A stretch of 64,000 nt of DNA from Siderastrea radians (taxonomy: Eukaryota > Cnidaria > Anthozoa > Scleractinia > Rhizangiidae): NCBI GenBank assembly GCA_964017195.1, contig OZ024898.1, positions 15,886,975 to 15,950,974 on the forward strand, read 5' to 3'. Made by a program: the position numbers and the translations under genes. The notes under the pieces are model-generated. The model did no database searches. It saw only the letters and a list, made by a program, of their open reading frames with translations, and was not told where the DNA came from. How positions within the stretch are numbered: position 1 is the stretch's first letter; each line of letters opens with the position of its first letter. Below, piece after piece: positions 58,089 to 64,000 of this stretch.

Positions 58089-58556
58089 ATAGCTGTTGGA
58101 TTCTTTGACAGTTGGTTGTGCCTGTGGAATTGAAACACAACAGCTTTCAAATTTAACAAGGACGTTGAAACCAATCAGTGCTAAAAGCAGTTTCTAAGCA
58201 GTTAAAACGCATTTATTCCCGACGATTCATCTTTGAGAGCAAAGCTCAGTCTGACATCTCGTTACGACCCTTCAAGATGATATTTTGACAGCTGCCTTTT
58301 CTTCATGAGGTTAAATTCACTATCTTGCCAAAAGTTAATTCATCAAGCAATGATGGTGTCGTGGAGGAATGGAAAAGCAATCTCAATGGAGTGAAGTTAC
58401 AAATAGCTTTCTGTCGGGTTGTACTAGTGTGTTCGATTCATACGCAAATACGAGAAGCGGTAAGGGACTGTGCCTGTGTACCAGCGCTTACCGTACCATC
58501 ACGTAAGATTGTAAGGTTCTCGACTTTGAAACAGTTACTAGGAACTCAAAGACAGG
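58089..58556. promoter_or_regulatory. possible bidirectional promoter / 5' UTR region
   Basis: The interval separates the divergent candidate exon (minus) from the EYS start codon (plus). An in-frame TAG at 58539-58541 lies just upstream of the EYS ATG, which supports that start. No TATA box is evident. Confidence 0.35.
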
Positions 58557-61500
58557 ATGTACTCGACACCACTGCATTGCCCTCGATGGTCTACACTGTA
58601 TTTTTCATTCGTGGTGTTCGCATCGGAACTGATTGGTATTTTGGCACAAAACTCCACCACACCTCCTAGCTTACTTTCAAAACTACAATGCCCTTCTGGT
58701 TTTCACTGCTTTAACAATTCAGTTGAAACAGTGATCATAGAATGGGGACATAATGGACATGTATGTGATGGGCAGACTGCACAGGAGTGCTATGGTGACA
58801 CTGACCCCTTGGGTTTTGTAAGAGGTCCCAGACAGAACCCTCAAACAGTTATTGAGGGTGATAAAGTAATATTCAAACCCATCTCAATAACTTTTAAAGT
58901 GCGGAATGTTTCAAAAAATGCTTACGATTCCTGCACTCAGAGTGGTCAACTGGTTCATGATGAGACTCCTGATGCATTTGAAGTACCTCCCAAGTATTTG
59001 AACCCACCAGGCATCAAGTATTTTATATCACATCACCTATTAGAAAGTTGCCTTTTCGGTATAAAGCTTGAACTGTACGTACGGAGCCGTCAGCAGCCAA
59101 ACTGTATAAACCCAGCTACACCTCATCTGGGTGTTTGTAGTGGAGCAGGACTTTGTGCCAGTGAGGAAAATACATTTTTTACACGGAATTATTCATGCTT
59201 ATGTCGTGACTCGTATAGAGGCAAGTACTGTGAAGAACTTGACAGCTGTGATTCAAGTCGAAATCCCTGTAAGAATGGTGCAACATGTATAGACATTATA
59301 GATGGGGTTGCTGATAGTTTTAACTGTTCTTGCCCACCTGGATATGATGGAATCTACTGTAAACGCAATATTGACGAATGTGCATCCAGTCCATGCCAGA
59401 ATGGTGGATTTTGTGTAGATTACATCAATCAATACTCATGTTTGTGTGAACCAGATACTGAAGGATCTAACTGTGAAACTGTTATTTTGAACCTTTGTAC
59501 TCGTAATCCATGTGCAAATGGAGGAACATGTGAAAGGTCAGGAGAAAAAAGAAGAAACTATACCTGCACCTGCCCCCCTAGTTTTACAGGACGAAACTGC
59601 ACTGATAATGTTACTTCATCATCAGTTCAGTTTTCCTCAACTCAACCGTTTCAAACTAGTATGCTGCTTTCAACTGTAGTGGTGAGAAACTCCAGCTCTG
59701 CTATACAGAGATTTTCTTCCTCATCAGGTTTGATAACAAGAGGATTGACATCTTCCCCCATATCCCAAGTGAGAACCAGTGTATCACAGCTAGAGTCATC
59801 TCCAGCCACCTCACAAAGATCATCTTCACAATCAAGGCAGCAATCATTTTCATCTTCTGTAACAATGCGCCTTCCTTCAGCTTCAACATCAACAGCAGCA
59901 GAACTGTCCTCTTCATCAACAACAACCCACAAAACACTTGATTCTTCAGTGCAAATAATTTCCTCTTTGACTGCAGCATCTTCTGTGCTTACTCTAAGCA
60001 GCATATCTTTGCATGCTTCTTCTACATCATCCATAATTCAAAGAAGTCCAACTTTGGTTCCAGGCACAACTACATCCAGGGAAAGATTCTCATCATTGTC
60101 AAGCTTCACTACCCCAAGTGCCAGCTCATCATCATCGTTCTCTTCATCGTTATTACTTCGATCATCTCCAGCCATGTCATCAACCATCAAGCCGACATCA
60201 AGCATATCCTCAGGGTTACCTTTGTCCTCTTCATTTGTAATTTCACTTAAGGAGTCAACTGAATCACGTTCACAAGCATCCACCAGTACATTGCCGTCTG
60301 TTACAACTGAATCTGCTTCATCCCCAAGAACAACAACTGTTTCAGCATTGTCTACTGTGTTTTACAGATCAACCATCACACTATTTCCATCAAGAAGTAC
60401 AGTTCTTGTAACATCTTCTGTGGTACCCACAGTGCCACCCTCTCCGACTACCCCATCCATAAGAAATCAGACTTGCATCCACAATCCTTGTAAGAATGGT
60501 ACATGCTTTAACGAATCATATTTGGGATATGAATTCCGATGTGAATGTCCTTACCCTACTGTTGGACCTCTGTGTACCAGTACAAAAGGTAAGTAGTACA
60601 CGGTATATTTGAAATATTAGCCTCTAATCAAAGTGGGGTGTTAGGATTTTCTGTTTACATGTTATGATGAGTAGTATTGTATAGTTGAATTTACAGTGTC
60701 TGGTAGACTCATTTCTAGCATTGTGTGCTATATCCATAGGGGTCCTTTGGAAAAGGGAGGCCAAACATTGTAACTTTGGCCATCTCCTCTGAGTTGTGAA
60801 ATAATTCTTAGCCAGCTACCACAACTGGGTTTTTTAAGGCCCATATTTTTTTTCTTGCCCATATTTTTTCTTTGTTTTTTTCATTTTCTCCCAGACTTCC
60901 TTTTTTCACCTGGCCAAACAACTATCACCCAAAACTTCTGCTTTACGTCATGTGGGCTGGTGTCAAGTATCACAAATATTTTCTTTTTACCCTGGGGGAT
61001 CATCAGAAATTTTCACTGTGACCATCAAAGACATAATCCTATATGCTATGAATTTATTACAAGTAAAATAAAAAAAAACCATGTGACGTTTCCAGTGACA
61101 CCTTTGACCTGCAGTGTTCTAATCTTTGCAATGACGTCTTTCAAAGTTAAGTTTTACCTTGAATATAATTTTAAATGAGGTTAAATGTAATTTAACTAAG
61201 GTAACCGACAACAAGAATGTACGTAGTTCAAGCGTTGGTGGTCAGCCGTTGTTCAGGTGCTGTCAGGCTCAAATTGTGTAGTTTTATTACAATGGCAGGC
61301 TGTGACTGCATTCACATGTATTGTCTAGGTATTTTTGTCGTGTTCAGCTTGTTTTTTTCTACCCTTGTCCTCCAGTTTACTTTAGTTATTTTAAATTTTC
61401 TCTTCACTGACTAAGTCAGTGTGATGGGTGCCAGGGCATGTAGGTCTCATGGCTGGGTTGCAGGGATTTACCAGTAATGGAGTAGTCCATCTGTGGGCCG

Positions 61501-64000
61501 GCTGACCACAGTGGAGGCCCCTGGATATCCTAAGCACCCAACCTCTATAATTATGGTATGCGAGGCAGTTAGTTAATTGCTTGTTAAAATAATTTCTTTT
61601 AGTTTATTTTCCAAATTGATCATTGTTTTGAACATAAAAATTCTTAATTATTTTTTGCAAATATACAAAACCTTGTATGATGAGCTGTGATTGGTTGTTA
61701 TTTACAGTGTAGATAAAATTACTGATTCAGAAGCATTTGTTTGGCTTATTTTATAAGAGATGTACAATGTAAAAAGTGGCTCCTTTGTGCATACATTACC
61801 TAATATAAACAGTTTGCAAATTATAAAGAAAGTTTCGGAAAAATGAAAATGACCTCCTGGGTTTGCAACACAGCATTTTCTGAAAACATAATTTCTTAGT
61901 AGAATTATAACAGTTTTGGGCATAAGTCTCCCTTTCCTTGATTACCTGAATACAGTGTAGTTATTTTTTATCAATGATTTGATAAAAGCGGCAAGTTTGT
62001 GTTGACATTTTTGCTTTTTTCTGTTTACATCTGCAGAGGCCGACCTTCACTTTCCAACCTTCAGACGGAATTCTTTCTTGGAACACAAGAGGATCTCATT
62101 TAATTCTGAATTAAACACCATTGATATTACTTTTCAGACAAATGCTAGTGATGGACTTCTTCTTTTTGCTGCTGATCATAAAAAACGCGGAGATTTCATC
62201 CAGTTACATGTCGTGGGTGGAAAGTTGGAATTCAGGTTTGACCCTGGAGATAGCTTGGTGTTCATCCAGAGCAAGGAAAGAGTAAACACTGGTGAAATTG
62301 TTATGGCAACAGTCACGTAAGTGTTAATGCATGGTTTTTGTTCAGTGGAGTACAATTCCCATAAATTGACATTAAAATAACTATGGATGTTTGTAAAGTA
62401 TCTAACAGTCAAACTGACAAAATTTTCTTTGCGATTTCATCCCCCTTAATGCACAGTTAAATCTTTATTTAAATGTAAAAAGAGGTGAATTGTAAGAGGT
62501 GGCCACCATCCCTTAATGGAGGTCACATGAATTGTACAGTTAAATAAGGGCAACAATTTTTGAGGGTTTTGAGAACTGACTTACTAAAGGGCAGCTTAAT
62601 ACAGGCTTCATTGTACTGAGACAAGGATGATCTATCAGAATCCCTCCCTTCCTTCGAACAAAATCAATAGGGCTCTTATTAGACATCTAGATATAAGTGA
62701 GTTAGTTCATTGGAAAATATATTATGCAGCAACAGGGCAGCAGCCAGAGGGCTGAATTGCATATCTAAAAAGCTAAATAAATACAATTACAATAAACTTA
62801 TAGAAGTTTGCATGGTTCTTTGCCTTTGTTTACTTGTTTAAAGTAATCGAAATCTGACAGGTGGCACCTTTTGTCTATATTGTAGCTATGTAAGGACCTC
62901 TGATCCCCCTTTTGGTACACTTCAAGTTGACAATGGGGTTCAACTTAAACGTGCAGTTCAGGGAAAGTTGGTAGGAATACAGTTGTATGACAGTTGGTAC
63001 GTAGGAGGTGTCCCTCCTGGGCTGAGTATACGTAACAAAACAAATGGCAATGCTGCTCCATCACCTTCATTTGTTGGATCCATTCGAGATGTGCAGGTTA
63101 ACGGGGAGGCTATTTCATTAGCAGGTATGTGTAGCCCATGATTGGTGTAACTGATCATAAACGTCCTAACAAATTATTTAATACTACAGCACTAGTTCCA
63201 CTGTTGCAGTTCCTTTGACTTGTTTCCACTTTTGAATAAATTGTGATTCATCTGTAAAGTTATCACAATCATGTAATTGACTTAAATTAAGTAAGTTACA
63301 GTCAACGCACTTCACGCATGAACGATCATGCAATGAAGATTGCATTCTTCACGTTCGCATTCCTTTCTTTAATTGGATAAACGTATTGTTGTGGATAGAT
63401 TGAAAGATAACGATTTTTTTCGATGAACGAAATCGTCTACATGGCGCACTCGGAAGAAGTGCTAATCAATTACTTGAGGGATGTCATCAGTTATCAAGGA
63501 TCTTTACCTCCATAAGAAAATGGTTGAGTTGTCGCGTGGACTGAATAGTGTCGGACGATTTTATGAACAGCTCCTTTTGGCACTCTCATGTTCCATGGAA
63601 TATCTGACAACCCCAATCCAGCATAGAAAAGGTTAACAATTTCGTTCTTTGCATTAGAAGGCGGAGGTTTACTCGTTCCTTGTATTAGAAGGCAAAGGTT
63701 TACCAGGATTGTAAAAGCCCCCAAGCGAATTTCTTGCCATTTAGAGTTAGGAAACCAAAACTTTCATGTACCGATCATGTGCAAACCTATGTACACCACA
63801 ACACACCGCAGTGAAAACCGTTACAGGTTTAAAATTGTGTCGGTTGTTGTTTACATTTTCTGCGGTTTTCTGATTAAGCCACGAAATCTCCAGCCAAGGA
63901 ATAAGTTGCCTTGTTAAAATTAGAGACTCCTTTAGATTTCTTTTTAAGGAATACTGTTGACGATTTTCTCTTTACAGGTTATTTTTGTTGGCTTTATGTT
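58557..64000 (+). CDS. EYS: protein eyes shut (EYS/spacemaker) homologue, 5' part, runs off the window
   Basis: Exons: 58557-60588, 62037-62316, 62886-63124; a weak candidate fourth starts at 63978. Phases agree. The ATG is preceded by an in-frame stop. Residues about 13-30 form a signal peptide (STLYFSFVVFASELIGILA). A Cys-containing non-EGF domain follows (about 45-180). It has the spacing and motifs of the EYS N-terminus: IIEWGHNGHVCD, ITFKVRNVSKNAYDSC, GIKYFISHHLLESC. EGF repeats: 183-226 (CSGAGLC, SYRGKYCEELDSC), 231-269, 275-307 (calcium-binding type, NIDECASSPCQNGG), 314-348, and a fifth at 640-674. Residues about 350-635 are a Ser/Thr-rich mucin-like linker. Exons 2-3 encode a laminin-G domain (SDGLLLFAADH, GGKLEFRFDPG, GSIRDVQVNG). 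EYS is a secreted matrix proteoglycan of photoreceptors; function here is unknown. Agrin-like or other EGF/LamG proteins are the alternative. Confidence 0.82.
60589..62036. other. EYS intron 1
   Basis: 1.45 kb, AT-rich with T-runs. A stretch at about 61415-61560 (GGTGCCAGGGCATG ... GGATATCC) has a different composition and may be a short dispersed repeat, but no second copy lies in this window. Confidence 0.5.

Noticed and set aside
59651..60283. Minus-strand acidic ORFs opposite the EYS exon
   Set aside because: They are antisense images of the Ser/Thr-rich coding repeat.
63494..63724. 76-codon minus-strand ORF in the last EYS intron
   Set aside because: No splice context or recognisable domain; short GAAGGC(G/A) repeats suggest non-coding sequence.
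63978..64000. Fourth EYS exon at the window end
   Set aside because: The acceptor TTTACAG and phase fit, but only seven residues (YFCWLYV) are visible and they do not look like EYS, so it is left as a weak candidate.

Overview
This window reads as animal nuclear DNA, most likely from an anthozoan cnidarian (coral or sea anemone). That placement is an inference. It rests on small exons with GT/AG introns spread over long AT-rich introns, on gene families found in animals, and on the repeat mix: Penelope-like retroelement debris, hAT-like elements and many foldback DNA elements. No bacterial operons, CRISPR array or rRNA operon were seen.

Three genes can be assembled with confidence, all on the + strand. 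(1) An RBM24/RBM38-type RNA-binding protein at 20631-22801, four coding exons, 240 aa, complete. (2) Adenylyl cyclase-associated protein (CAP) at 29437-50243, 14 coding exons, 465 aa, complete, with a poly(A) signal at 50665. (3) The 5' part of a secreted EGF/laminin-G protein whose N-terminus matches protein eyes shut (EYS/spacemaker), from 58557 to beyond the window end. Less certain genes are a small minus-strand gene at 52016-53714 with a papain-like HSGV...DNCHDAS signature, a minus-strand first exon at 57807-58088 divergent from EYS, a minus-strand first exon at 1840-1919, the last exon of an unknown gene at 1-180, and some orphan ORFs.

The first 20 kb is a repeat graveyard. A 4.5 kb composite foldback element (2702-7172) carries small intact exons of an element-borne gene. 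It is followed by a 660-bp near-perfect foldback (7280-7940), a Penelope reverse-transcriptase relic between inverted arms (about 8066-10070), a hAT-type MITE (12178-12357), a LINE 3' end (12890-13421), an element with C-rich termini (13737-14637) and a decayed hAT transposon (17689-19037).

The CAP introns hold further insertions: a second copy of the C-rich element (30135-31077), a palindrome with hammerhead-like cores (32391-32603), a TIR element carrying a HIRAN-like ORF (39441-40254), a Penelope endonuclease remnant (40715-41010), and a TTAA-flanked element nested inside an element with a 9-bp target duplication (44087-48521). At 57262-57585 a foldback MITE has inserted into an open reading frame.

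The host genes do not form a functional cluster. They act respectively in mRNA regulation, actin turnover and extracellular matrix.
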